Source: Pseudomonadota bacterium (GTDB taxonomy: Bacteria > Pseudomonadota > Alphaproteobacteria > Sphingomonadales > Sphingomonadaceae). Taken from it: a stretch of 17,313 nt of DNA. The position numbers and the translations under genes were made by a program. Of this stretch, positions 6,790 through 14,397 are shown piece by piece. The stretch lies in assembly GCA_023390415.1 (NCBI GenBank), contig JAEWCW010000133.1, positions 1 through 17,313 of the forward strand, written 5' to 3'. The notes beneath the pieces were generated by a model, which was not told the origin of the DNA, searched no databases, and was given only the letters and a program-made list of their open reading frames with translations. Numbering within the stretch: position 1 is the stretch's first letter; each line of letters starts with the position of its first letter.

Positions 6790-7782
6790 TTGGCCCTTCC
6801 CCTAGCCGTCTCGCTGGGTGATCCCGCGGGCATCGGCGCCGAGGTGATCGCCAAGAGCTGGGAAAGGCGGGAGGCCGCGGGCCTGCCGCCTTTCTTCGCG
6901 GTCGGCGAGATCGCCGCGGTGAGCGCGGTCTGGAACGGCCCGGTCGAGGCCATCGCCTCGCCCTCCGAAGCCGCCTCCGTCTATGATCGCGCCCTCCCCG
7001 TCCTGCGCGTCGGCGACGGCGTAGAGGTTGTTCCCGGTCGGCCCGATCTGGCCGGCGCCCGGGTCGCCCTCGATTCGCTCGAACTCGCCGTGGGCCTCAC
7101 CCGGTCGGGCGCAGCCTGCGCGCTGGTCACCGGCCCGGTCTCCAAGGCCCAGCTCTATGCGGTCGGATTCATCCACCCCGGTCAAACGGAGTTCGTCGCC
7201 GAGCGCTGCGGGATCGGGGTGGGCAACGTGGTGATGATGCTCGCCGGGCCGACTCTCCGGACCGTACCGGTCACGACGCATCTCCCCCTCGCCCAGGTCC
7301 CAGCCGCCCTGTCGGCGGAGCTGATCGTCGCGCGGGGCCGGACCACGATCCGGGGCCTTCGCCAGCAATTCGGGATTGCGCGCCCGCGCCTCGCCGTCGC
7401 CGGCCTCAATCCCCATGCGGGCGAGGCGGGCGCGCTCGGCCGCGAGGAGATCGAGATCGTCGCGCCTGCGGTCGAGCGCCTCCAGCAGGAGGCGGAGGCC
7501 GAGATTTTCGGCCCGCTCGCCGCCGATTCCATGTTCAACGCGCGCAGCCGCGCCGGCTTCGACGCGGCGCTCTGCATGTATCACGATCAGGCGCTGATCC
7601 CCTTGAAGGCCCTCCACTTCGATGAGGGGGTGAACGTTACGCTCGGCCTTCCGATCGTCCGCACCTCGCCGGACCACGGCACCGCCTTCGCCATCGCCGG
7701 CAGGAACGAGGCCGATCCCGCCGCAATGTGCGCGGCGATCTCCCTAGCCGCCGCGAACGCCAAGCGGATGGCCGAGGCATGA
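6790..7782 (+). CDS. pdxA: 4-hydroxythreonine-4-phosphate dehydrogenase
   Basis: Oxidises 4-phosphooxy-L-threonine with NAD(P) in DXP-dependent pyridoxal phosphate synthesis; a cytoplasmic dimer. The 330-aa product begins at TTG (6790), chosen because the family N-terminus PLAVSLGDPAGIG follows at once and AGGA lies 8 nt upstream. No ATG fits. Metal-binding histidines are His164 (TTHLPL), His209 (NPHAGE) and His265 (MYHDQALIPLK). The signature GLPIVRTSPDHGTAF is present near residues 286-300. The segment usually written GHTE reads GQTE here (Gln132). It lies 10 nt after surA, and its TGA overlaps the rsmA ATG by 4 nt, so the two are probably translationally coupled. The TTG start may lower expression relative to neighbours. 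Confidence 0.96.
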   Translation: MALPLAVSLGDPAGIGAEVIAKSWERREAAGLPPFFAVGEIAAVSAVWNGPVEAIASPSEAASVYDRALPVLRVGDGVEVVPGRPDLAGARVALDSLELAVGLTRSGAACALVTGPVSKAQLYAVGFIHPGQTEFVAERCGIGVGNVVMMLAGPTLRTVPVTTHLPLAQVPAALSAELIVARGRTTIRGLRQQFGIARPRLAVAGLNPHAGEAGALGREEIEIVAPAVERLQQEAEAEIFGPLAADSMFNARSRAGFDAALCMYHDQALIPLKALHFDEGVNVTLGLPIVRTSPDHGTAFAIAGRNEADPAAMCAAISLAAANAKRMAEA

Positions 7783-8606
7783 GCGACAGGCTCCCGCCTT
7801 TGCGGGAGGTTATCCAGCGCCACGGCCTCAGCGCCGCCAAGGCGCTCGGCCAGAACTTCCTCCTCGACGAGCAATTGCTGGACCGGATCGCCCGGATTCC
7901 CGGGCCGCTCGAGGGCGAGCGCGTCTACGAGGTCGGCCCCGGCCCCGGCGGCCTGACCCGCGCCCTGCTCCGCGCCGGCGGGGAGGTGGTCGCGGTCGAG
8001 CGCGACCGACGCTGTCAGCCGCCCCTCGCCGAGCTCGCCGCGCATTTCGGCGGTCGTCTTCGGGTGATCGAGGGCGATGCGATGGCGCTGGACGAAGCGG
8101 CCGAGCTCGGCGGCCCGGCCCATGTCGTCGCCAACCTCCCCTACAATGTCGGCACCGCCCTGCTCGTCCGCTGGCTTGGCGGCGAGGCCTGGCCGCCCTG
8201 GTGGAAGAGCCTGAGCCTGATGTTCCAGCGCGAGGTCGCCGAGCGGATCGTCGCCGCGCCCGGCACCGCCGCTTATGGCCGCCTCGCGGTCCTCGCCCAG
8301 TGGCGCTCCAGGCCGGTACTGGCGATGAAGGTCCACCGCTCGGCCTTCGTGCCCCCGCCCAAGGTGATGTCGGCCGTCGTCCACATCGTCCCCACCCAGG
8401 CGCCCGAAGGAGTCAGCGCCCGCACGCTGGAGGCGGTGACCGCCGCGGCTTTCGGCCAGCGCCGCAAGATGCTCCGCCAGAGCCTCAAGCCCCTCCCCGG
8501 TGCGCTCGAGGCCCTGGCGGCGCTTGGGATCGACGCGGAACGGCGCGCCGAGACTCTCGACGTCAGCGAATTCGTGGCCATAGCGAGAGTGTTGTCGCGC
8601 CCCTGA
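7779..8606 (+). CDS. rsmA: 16S rRNA (adenine1518-N6/adenine1519-N6)-dimethyltransferase
   Basis: Dimethylates two adjacent adenines in the 3' helix of 16S rRNA late in 30S assembly; also called KsgA. The 275-aa product has RHGLSAAKALGQNFLLD (about residues 14-30), the SAM-binding motif VYEVGPGPGGLTRALL (49-64), the acidic VVAVERD strand, EGDAM (98-102), the catalytic NLPYNV motif (119-124) and FVPPPKVMSAVV. The ATG at 7779 overlaps the pdxA stop (ATGA). An upstream in-frame start at 7728 would only add residues encoded inside pdxA and is less likely. It is the last gene of the lptD cluster; the apaG gene that follows ksgA in E. coli is absent here. Downstream lies the REP-like pair and the convergent TPR gene. 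Confidence 0.97.
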   Translation: MSDRLPPLREVIQRHGLSAAKALGQNFLLDEQLLDRIARIPGPLEGERVYEVGPGPGGLTRALLRAGGEVVAVERDRRCQPPLAELAAHFGGRLRVIEGDAMALDEAAELGGPAHVVANLPYNVGTALLVRWLGGEAWPPWWKSLSLMFQREVAERIVAAPGTAAYGRLAVLAQWRSRPVLAMKVHRSAFVPPPKVMSAVVHIVPTQAPEGVSARTLEAVTAAAFGQRRKMLRQSLKPLPGALEALAALGIDAERRAETLDVSEFVAIARVLSRP

Positions 8607-8655
8607 CCCTCATGCCCAACCGTCAGGGCTCCGGGGGCGCCGTCTGAGCGAGACT

Positions 8656-8681
8656 GTCATCCCAGCGAAGGCTGGGATCTC
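8656..8681 (+). repeat. REP-like palindromic element, copy 1
   Basis: A 26-nt unit whose core is the 8-bp stem ATCCCAGC (8659-8666) with GCTGGGAT (8671-8678) around a GAAG loop, flanked by GTC and CTC. The same unit occurs inverted 58 nt downstream. No T run follows it, so it is not a canonical terminator. From memory, similar intergenic repeats are common in sphingomonad genomes; this was not searched. Confidence 0.75.
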
Positions 8682-8739
8682 GGCGGGGTTACTCGCGGCG
8701 CAGATGCAGCGCTGCACGAGGTTCGAGACTTTTTGTCCT

Positions 8740-8765
8740 GAGATGCCAGCCTCCGCTGGCATGAC
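8740..8765 (-). repeat. REP-like palindromic element, copy 2 (inverted)
   Basis: Read on the minus strand this matches copy 1 at 23 of 26 positions: GTCAT, stem GCCAGC/GCTGGC, then ATCTC. On the plus strand the stem is ATGCCAGC (8743-8750) with GCTGGCAT (8755-8762) around CTCC. Two of the differences lie opposite each other in the stem (C:G changed to G:C), so pairing is kept; the third is in the loop. The pair lies between convergent genes, the usual site for REP doublets. Confidence 0.75.
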
Positions 8766-8794
8766 GAGCGTGGCTCAGAGCTCCGGCGCACCCG

Positions 8795-9313
8795 TCAATT
8801 ATTGTTGCTGGGGGTCGCCGGCGGCGCCGGGTCCGGGCGCTGCGCTGCAAGCACTTCGGCGGGCGGGCCGCGCTGGATGACGGCGGCGAGGCTGGTCGCC
8901 TGCGCGCAATTCTGCCCGCACAAAGCCTGCACCCGCTCGAGGTTGCGCCGCGCGCGGTCGACGGCGCCACGCTGGACATAGGCCTCGCCCTGGCCGGCGA
9001 GCGCATCGACGTCGTTCGGCTCGATCTGAAGCGCCGAGGCATAATAGCGGATCGCCTTGCCCGGCAGGCGCTGCGCTTGGGCGACGCGGGCCAGCGCGAC
9101 ATAGGCGGCCCGGTTGCGCGGATCGACCGCAAGAGCGCTCTCCAGCCTGTCGATCGCCTCACTGTAGCGGGCGGCGGCGGCATGGGTCCGCGCCTCGGTG
9201 ACCAGCGCCGCAGAACGCGGGTCGATCTGGTCGTCCGGCCGCTGACCGGACCCCGTGCTCGCAACGGTCGCAAGCGCGATCGCACCGGCAACGGCAATAG
9301 GCGTGAAGCGCAT
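8795..9313 (-). CDS. Small exported tetratricopeptide repeat protein
   Basis: The 172-aa product begins with a short hydrophobic signal-like segment (RFTPIAVAGAIALATVAST), suggesting export to the periplasm. Residues ~33-130 form about three TPR helical pairs: ALVTEARTHAAAARYSEAIDRLESALAVDP, then RAAYVALARVAQAQRLPGKAIRYYASALQIEP, then DALAGQGEAYVQRGAVDRARRNLERV. Past the repeats comes a C-x3-C motif (Cys132, Cys136) and a Pro-rich tail ending SNNN. TPRs mediate protein contacts; no partner is evident. The start is one of two tandem ATGs (9316, 9313); the second has the better spacing from GGGAG. The open frame runs further upstream into the methyltransferase gene but without a credible start. 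It lies 26 nt after the RsmB-like gene and ends the minus-strand run. Confidence 0.82.
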   Translation of the reverse strand: MRFTPIAVAGAIALATVASTGSGQRPDDQIDPRSAALVTEARTHAAAARYSEAIDRLESALAVDPRNRAAYVALARVAQAQRLPGKAIRYYASALQIEPNDVDALAGQGEAYVQRGAVDRARRNLERVQALCGQNCAQATSLAAVIQRGPPAEVLAAQRPDPAPPATPSNNN

Positions 9314-9319
9314 CATCGT

Positions 9320-9324
9320 CTCCC
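9320..9324 (-). promoter_or_regulatory. Shine-Dalgarno of the TPR gene
   Basis: GGGAG on the minus strand lies 3 nt before ATG 9316 and 6 nt before ATG 9313. It rules out the far-upstream start at 9460 and favours 9313. Confidence 0.6.
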
Positions 9325-9339
9325 AATATCGCCTGCGAT

Positions 9340-10509
9340 CTAGCATGGCCTTGCCAGACGTGCGACGAAAAAGCCGTCGGTCCCGTCGTTTAGCGGGGTG
9401 AGCAGGCGCCCCGCGCCGGCGGCCCGTCCAGCCAGCATAGGCACGTCCCCGGATACCCACGATGAACGGGCCAGGAAGGCCTCCGCCTGCGCCCTGCCCT
9501 CCTCGGCGAGCAAGGAGCAGACCGCATAGACGAGGGTGCCGCCCGGCTTCACCAGGCGTGCGCCGAGATCGACCAGCCGCGCCTGCAGCGCGGTCAGCCG
9601 GTCGAGGCGCTCGGGGGTCAGCCGCCAGCGAGTCTCCGGATTACGCCGCCATGTGCCGGTGCCCGAACAGGGTGCATCGACCAGGACGAGATCGGCCGTC
9701 CCTTCGAGGTCGGCCAGCGCCTCGGCCTCGCGCCCGCCGTCGAGCAGCCGCGCCTCGACGATCGAGACCCCCGCCCGCTCGAGCCGCACCGGCATCCGCG
9801 ACAGCCGCGCACGATCGGTGTCGGCCGCGACCAGCCGCCCGCGATCCTCCATCATCGCCGCGAGCGCGAGTGTCTTGCCGCCGGCTCCGGCGCAGAGATC
9901 GACGACAATCATGTCCGGTGCGGCGCCGGTGGCGAGCGAGAGTAGCTGGCTGCCCTCGTCCTGCACCTCGACCCGCCCCGACTGCCATTCTGGAGTCGCC
10001 TCGACCTGGAAGCCCTCAGGAAGTCGAAGGCCGATCGGCGAATGCGGCGTTGGCACCGCCTCGGGAAGCTTGATAGCGCCCTCGCGCAGGTCGTTGACGC
10101 GGAGGTCCAGCGGCGCCCTGCCGAGCAGGGCGGCGATCTCGGCTTGGTCCAGCAACGGATCGAAGCGGTCGCTCAGCCAGGCCGGCGCCGCTGCCGCCGC
10201 GGCCCGCGGCTCGTCCGCGTCGGGGGCCGCGGGCCCGTGCGCCGACCCGTCGAACAGTTCGAGAAGCGCCGGATCCTCCGCGGCCAGGCCGAGCATGGCC
10301 GCGCGCCCGCTCGCCGGCACCTCGCCGGAGCGCCGGATCGCGCGATAGACCAGCTCGCGCACCGCCCGCCGGTCCTTCGATCCGGCATAGCGCCGAGTCT
10401 TGAAGTAGCGCGAGACCAAAGTGTCCGCCGCCGCCCCGCCAGAGCGCGCGGCGTCGATCACCTGGTCGAGCAGCTCGATCGCCGCCTGCGCCCGCGCCGC
10501 GGGGGTCAT
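9340..10509 (-). CDS. RsmB/NOP-family rRNA (cytosine-C5)-methyltransferase
   Basis: A SAM-dependent RNA m5C methyltransferase of the RsmB/NOP2/Sun family; the likely target is 16S rRNA, but the site is not deducible here. The 389-aa product has a helical N-terminal region (1-80), an Ala-rich linker (about 91-110), then the PUA-like/ferredoxin-like lead-in LRVNDLR and the catalytic domain. Motifs: VEVQDEGSQLLSL (180-192), SAM loop DLCAGAGGKTLALA (204-217), DAPCSGTGTWRRNPE with Cys281, and VYAVCSLLAEE with the presumed nucleophile Cys331. It is shorter than E. coli RsmB (429 aa), and no clear NusB-like domain is seen. Its ATG is 3 nt after the guaB stop with no Shine-Dalgarno, so it is probably coupled to guaB translation. 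Confidence 0.9.
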   Translation of the reverse strand: MTPAARAQAAIELLDQVIDAARSGGAAADTLVSRYFKTRRYAGSKDRRAVRELVYRAIRRSGEVPASGRAAMLGLAAEDPALLELFDGSAHGPAAPDADEPRAAAAAAPAWLSDRFDPLLDQAEIAALLGRAPLDLRVNDLREGAIKLPEAVPTPHSPIGLRLPEGFQVEATPEWQSGRVEVQDEGSQLLSLATGAAPDMIVVDLCAGAGGKTLALAAMMEDRGRLVAADTDRARLSRMPVRLERAGVSIVEARLLDGGREAEALADLEGTADLVLVDAPCSGTGTWRRNPETRWRLTPERLDRLTALQARLVDLGARLVKPGGTLVYAVCSLLAEEGRAQAEAFLARSSWVSGDVPMLAGRAAGAGRLLTPLNDGTDGFFVARLARPC

Positions 10510-10512
10510 GGC

Positions 10513-11970
10513 TCAGCGCGTCGGGTAATTGGGCGCCTCGCGGGTGATGGCGACGTCGTGCACATGGCTTTCGTGAAGCCCCGCATTGGTGATTCGGACG
10601 AACCTGGCGCGGGTCTGGAGATCGGCGATCGTCGCCGATCCGGTATAGCCCATCGCCGCCTTCACCCCGCCGACCAGCTGGTGGACGACGTCGCGGGCAT
10701 GGCCCTTGTACGGCACCTGGCCCTCGATACCCTCGGGGACGAGCTTCAACTGGTCCTTGATGTCCTGCTGGAAATAGCGGTCGGCCGAGCCGCGCGCCAT
10801 CGCGCCGACCGAGCCCATACCCCGATACGATTTGTAGGCGCGCCCTTGATACAGGAACGTCTCGCCCGGCGCCTCCTCGGTGCCGGCGAGGAGCGATCCG
10901 ATCATCACCGTCGCCGCACCGCCGGCGAGCGCCTTGGCGACGTCGCCCGAGGTGCGGATGCCGCCGTCGGCGATCACCGGGATGCCCGATTTCGCGGCTT
11001 CCTCGGCGGCGTCCATAATCGCGGTGAGCTGCGGAACCCCGACGCCGGCGACGATCCGGGTGGTGCAGATCGAGCCGGGGCCGATCCCCACCTTCACCGC
11101 GTCCGCGCCGGCGTCGATCAGTGCCCGAGTCGCCTCGGCTGTCGCGACATTGCCGGCGACGATCTGGACCTTGTTCGAAAGCCGCTTGATCCGGTCGACC
11201 GCAGCCGCAACGTCCTTGTTGTGGCCATGCGCCGTGTCGATCACGATCAGATCGCATTCGGCGTCGATCAAAGCCTCGGAGCGCTCATAGCCTTTGTCGC
11301 CGACGGTGGTCGCCGCGGCCACCCGAAGCCGCCCCGAACCGTCCTTGGTCGCCTCGGGATAATTGACCGCCTTCTCCATGTCCTTGACCGTGATCAGGCC
11401 GATGCAGCGCCGGTCCTCGTCGACGACCAGCAGTTTCTCGATCCGGTTCTGGTGGAGCTTGCGACGCGCCTCCTCCTGGGTGACCCCGGGGCCCACCGTG
11501 ACCAGGTTCTCGCGGGTCATCAGCTCGGAGACCGGCTGGCGCGGATTGTCGGCAAAGCGGACGTCGCGGTTGGTGATGATCCCGCACAGCCGCCCGTCCT
11601 TCTCGACGACCGGGATGCCCGAAATCCTGTGGCGGCTCATCAGCTCGAGCACGTCGGCGAGCGTCTGTTCGGGCGTCACCGTGATCGGATTGACCACCAT
11701 GCCGCTCTCGTAGCGCTTCACCGCGCGCACCGCCGCCGCCTGCGCCTCGACGTCGAGGTTGCGGTGGAGGACCCCGAGCCCGCCCAGCTGCGCCATCACG
11801 ATGGCCATGTCGGCCTCGGTCACCGTGTCCATCGCCGAGGACACGATCGGGATGTTGAGCGCGATCTCGCGGGTGATGCGCGTGCTGGTGTCCGCCCCGC
11901 TCGGGAGCACGCTCGATTCGGCCGGCTGCAGAAGCACGTCGTCGAAGGTGAGGCCGAGGCGGATGTCCAT
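10513..11970 (-). CDS. guaB: Inosine-5'-monophosphate dehydrogenase
   Basis: Oxidises IMP to XMP with NAD, the committed step of GMP synthesis; a cytoplasmic homotetramer. The product is 485 aa, near E. coli's 488, if it starts at ATG 11970 (MDIRLGLTFDDVLLQP), the usual family N-terminus. A second ATG at 12009 would add 13 residues that do not look conserved. Neither start has a Shine-Dalgarno. The catalytic barrel is interrupted by two CBS domains (about residues 90-205, PITVTPEQTLADVLELM and LVTVGPGVTQEEARRKL). Active-site Cys302 lies in GIGPGSICTTRIVAGVG, with the IMP loop DGGIRTSGD, and the flap residues in SYRGMGSVGAM and ADRYFQ. A 76-nt gap from the M28 gene leaves room for its own promoter. 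Confidence 0.97.
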   Translation of the reverse strand: MDIRLGLTFDDVLLQPAESSVLPSGADTSTRITREIALNIPIVSSAMDTVTEADMAIVMAQLGGLGVLHRNLDVEAQAAAVRAVKRYESGMVVNPITVTPEQTLADVLELMSRHRISGIPVVEKDGRLCGIITNRDVRFADNPRQPVSELMTRENLVTVGPGVTQEEARRKLHQNRIEKLLVVDEDRRCIGLITVKDMEKAVNYPEATKDGSGRLRVAAATTVGDKGYERSEALIDAECDLIVIDTAHGHNKDVAAAVDRIKRLSNKVQIVAGNVATAEATRALIDAGADAVKVGIGPGSICTTRIVAGVGVPQLTAIMDAAEEAAKSGIPVIADGGIRTSGDVAKALAGGAATVMIGSLLAGTEEAPGETFLYQGRAYKSYRGMGSVGAMARGSADRYFQQDIKDQLKLVPEGIEGQVPYKGHARDVVHQLVGGVKAAMGYTGSATIADLQTRARFVRITNAGLHESHVHDVAITREAPNYPTR

Positions 11971-12046
11971 GGAATTGCCAATCGTTCGAGTGGAAAGTTG
12001 GCGGCCCATGTAACCGCGGCTTTAGGCGGGCGCTACCCCCGTGCTT

Positions 12047-13501
12047 TCACCGCTGCCGCAACGGAAATCGCGCCGGGTCGGCCAGCCTTCGCGCGAGCGC
12101 GACGAGGAAGTCGGCATCCTCCGCCGCGCCGTCCAGAGGCAGGTCTGCGCGATACTCGTCATCCGGCCCGTGATAAGGCTCGGCGACATAGCGCCGCATC
12201 AGCGCCATGTCGGAGAAGGCGCCGCTGACCAGCGCCGCGGGCACGCCGGCCTCGCTCAGCGCCCAGCCGTCCTGGCGGCGATTGAACGCGCCTGCATCCT
12301 CGTCCTCGTCGATCGTCCGTCCAAGCTCCGCCGCGGCCGCGGTGATTTCACGGTCGAGCGCCGGGTCCGGTTCGCCGATGATGGCAAGCGGGCCTCCCGG
12401 CGGGTGGATGGCGACCGTGTCGATGTTGAGCGCCGCCGCGAAGCTCTCGATCGGCGCCGGCGGATTGGCCGCGAAATGCTCCGCGCCGCGGAGCCCGACC
12501 TCCTCGGCCGTCGTCGCGAGAACATAGATGTCGCGCACCGGCCGCGGCCCGGACGCAAGCCGCCCGGCGATCTCGATCAGGCTTGCGATGCCGCTCGCAT
12601 TGTCGACCGCGCCGTTGCAGATCCGGTCGGGCTCGCCTTCGCCCCGGCAGAGGCCGAGATGGTCCCAATGGGCGAGCAGCAGCACGTTCTCGGCTCCACC
12701 GCCGGTCCCCCGGATCCGGCCCACGACATTGTTCGATCGGTAGGGCCGGCCGCTCGTTGCCACCTCCAGGCTGGCGCGCAGCGGCAGCGCCGCGGGGCGG
12801 AAGGCCGGACCGTCCTGGCGCTCGAGCATCGCAACGAAATCGCCGCCGCCTGCCGCGACCAGCTCGGCCACCACCGACGCGTCGATCGTCCCGCGGATCG
12901 CGCCCCCTGGCCGATCAAGGATCGTGTCCCCCATCCGCGCCATCTGGACAATCGCCTGCCAGGGCAGGTCGTCGCCGACGATCCCGATCACTGCTGCTGC
13001 ACCCGCGGCCTCGACTGCCGCCGCCCGGCGCTCGAAACTCGGAAAACCCGGCACGTCGGGCGGCTCCACCAGGATCAGCACGATCGCGCCGGTGAGGTTT
13101 GCGCCCGCGATCTGCGCCGAGTGTCCGTGGCCGGCGAAGATCAACGGTGCGTCGGCGACGCGCTGAACGCCCGGCGCGCCGATCAAGGTGATCGCGCGGT
13201 CGTCGAACCGGACTGCCCGCCCGCCGACCGTCCAGCTCGTCCGGTGCGCGATCGGCCGGCGTTCGACCAGCGCGACCTGCTGAAGCCAGCCTCCTCCCGG
13301 CGCACCGGGCTCCACACCCCGCCTGCTCAGCTCGGCGACGATATAGGAGGTGGTCAGCGGCTCGGCCGCTGTCGCCGGTCCACGGCCCTGAAACTCGTCG
13401 CTCGCCAGACGCTCGACATGGATGCGGAGCTGGTCGGCCGTGATCGGCTGCGCAACAGCTCCCGACGCGAGCAGCGCCGCCGCAGCGCAGAACAGGCGCA
13501 C
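12047..13501 (-). CDS. Exported M28-family metallopeptidase with PA-like insertion
   Basis: A probable zinc aminopeptidase exported to the periplasm. From GTG 13501 the product is 484 aa: signal peptide MRLFCAAAALLASGAVAQ (cleavage near residue 18), a PA-type domain at about 90-230 (LIFAGHGHSAQIAGANLTGAIVLILVE), then the M28 core. Ligands visible in order are His278 and Asp280 (AHWDHLG), Asp300 (GAVDNASG), catalytic Glu333 with Glu334 (TAEEVGLRG), Asp361 (NIDTV) and His444 (EPYHGPDDEY), so the di-zinc site is complete. Cys285 and Cys295 flank the metal loop. The GTG is chosen because the signal peptide begins there and the upstream frame runs into the CitE-like gene, whose stop is 8 nt away. 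Substrate preference cannot be read from sequence. Confidence 0.9.
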   Translation of the reverse strand: MRLFCAAAALLASGAVAQPITADQLRIHVERLASDEFQGRGPATAAEPLTTSYIVAELSRRGVEPGAPGGGWLQQVALVERRPIAHRTSWTVGGRAVRFDDRAITLIGAPGVQRVADAPLIFAGHGHSAQIAGANLTGAIVLILVEPPDVPGFPSFERRAAAVEAAGAAAVIGIVGDDLPWQAIVQMARMGDTILDRPGGAIRGTIDASVVAELVAAGGGDFVAMLERQDGPAFRPAALPLRASLEVATSGRPYRSNNVVGRIRGTGGGAENVLLLAHWDHLGLCRGEGEPDRICNGAVDNASGIASLIEIAGRLASGPRPVRDIYVLATTAEEVGLRGAEHFAANPPAPIESFAAALNIDTVAIHPPGGPLAIIGEPDPALDREITAAAAELGRTIDEDEDAGAFNRRQDGWALSEAGVPAALVSGAFSDMALMRRYVAEPYHGPDDEYRADLPLDGAAEDADFLVALARRLADPARFPLRQR

Positions 13502-13509
13502 GGGAAGGC

Positions 13510-14322
13510 TCAGGCGAGCCGGGCCTTGGCGAGGGTCGCCTGTGCCTGCGCGACGTGCATCGCCTCGATCATCCGCCCCTCGAACCGCTCGGCGCCGCCG
13601 CCGGCCTCTGCGATCAGCCGCCTCGCCGCAGCCACCTCCTCGTCCGAAGGCCCGAAAATCCGGTTCACCGTCGCGATCTGGCTCGGGTGGATCGCGCTCT
13701 TGCCGTCGAAGCCGAAGGCGCGGCCCTGCCCGCACTCCGCCTCCAGTCCGTCATCGTCAGAAAGGCCATTATAGACGCCGTCATAGGCCGGCACACCGGC
13801 GGCGCGGGCGGCGAGGAGGATGCGCTGGAGCGCGTAAACGAGGCCCACGCGGCCGCCGCCGGGGGCGATCCCGAGCTCGGCCGAGAGGTCATTGGTCCCG
13901 GCGATCAGCGCCCGCGTCGCCGGGGCGATCGCAGCGGCGTCGATCACGCCGCGCGGGGTCTCGATCATCGCCAGGATCGGCTTTGCCATCAGCCCGGCAG
14001 CGGATGCCGCTTCGCGGGCGGATTCGACCTTCGGCAGAACGACATAATCCGCCTTGCACTTGCGCATGCAGACCACGTCCTCGCCGTAGAAAGGCGATCC
14101 AGTCGCGTTGATCCGCACTGCGACCACTTTCCCGCCGAAGCCTTCGGCGACCGCGTCCAGCGCGAGCGCCCGCGCCTCGACCTTGTCCTCCGCGCGCACC
14201 GCGTCCTCGAGGTCGAGGATCACCATGTCGGCGTCGAGCTCGCGCGCCTTGGCGATGGCGCGCGGGTTGGAGGCTGGGAGGAAGAGCAGGCTGCGGCAGT
14301 GGCGAAGGTCGCGCGGGGTCAT
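13510..14322 (-). CDS. HpcH/HpaI (CitE-like) CoA-ester lyase
   Basis: Belongs to the CitE/malyl-CoA lyase superfamily: TIM-barrel, Mg-dependent enzymes that cleave or hydrolyse beta-hydroxyacyl-CoA esters. The 270-aa product shows RSLLFLPASNPRAIAKA (Arg10), ILDLEDAV (Glu39, Asp40), VAVRINATGSPFYGED (Arg70), LPKVESA, the Mg ligands Glu121 (AMIETPRG) and Asp145 (GTNDLSAELG), and GFDGKSAIHPSQI near residues 204-216. The catalytic set looks complete. The length fits stand-alone CitE-like proteins rather than the longer malyl-CoA lyases. ATG 14322 is preferred (GAG six nt upstream); ATG 14364 would add 14 basic residues. No citD or citF partner is nearby, so true citrate lyase is unlikely. Citramalyl-CoA or malyl-CoA activity is possible but unproven. 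It is followed 8 nt later by the M28 gene. Confidence 0.87.
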   Translation of the reverse strand: MTPRDLRHCRSLLFLPASNPRAIAKARELDADMVILDLEDAVRAEDKVEARALALDAVAEGFGGKVVAVRINATGSPFYGEDVVCMRKCKADYVVLPKVESAREAASAAGLMAKPILAMIETPRGVIDAAAIAPATRALIAGTNDLSAELGIAPGGGRVGLVYALQRILLAARAAGVPAYDGVYNGLSDDDGLEAECGQGRAFGFDGKSAIHPSQIATVNRIFGPSDEEVAAARRLIAEAGGGAERFEGRMIEAMHVAQAQATLAKARLA

Positions 14323-14338
14323 GTCGTCTCGATTCCGC

Positions 14339-14367
14339 TTGGAACGGGGCCGGCTAGACAGCATGAT
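14339..14367 (+). promoter_or_regulatory. Candidate sigma-70-type promoter of the SPFH-nfeD pair
   Basis: TTGGAA (14339-14344; 4 of 6 to TTGACA) and CATGAT (14362-14367; 4 of 6 to TATAAT) are separated by exactly 17 nt in the 75-nt divergent gap, 30 nt before the SPFH start. The preceding C makes CTTGGAA, loosely like a heat-shock -35 box; this is not conclusive. Confidence 0.4.
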
Positions 14368-14397
14368 AGACCCGAGGCTGCGGGGAGGAAACAGGAC

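Noticed and set aside
8601..8628. Possible rsmA terminator (CCCTGAC/GTCAGGG, 7-bp stem)
   Set aside because: The loop is 14 nt, the stem overlaps the stop codon and no T run follows.
10042..12228. 728-codon plus-strand frame opposite guaB and the RsmB-like gene
   Set aside because: Shadow frame: His/Arg/Asp-rich, no motifs, crosses several real gene boundaries.
13502..13735. Upstream extension of the M28 peptidase frame
   Set aside because: The added residues are Arg-rich and lie inside the CitE-like gene in another frame. A proper signal peptide starts at GTG 13501.
12041..13774. 577-codon plus-strand frame opposite the M28 peptidase
   Set aside because: Shadow frame; the minus-strand product has a complete M28 metal site.
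13555..14397. N-terminal extension of the SPFH protein upstream of 14398
   Set aside because: It would be antisense to the whole CitE-like gene. The membrane segment and good ribosome site begin at 14398.
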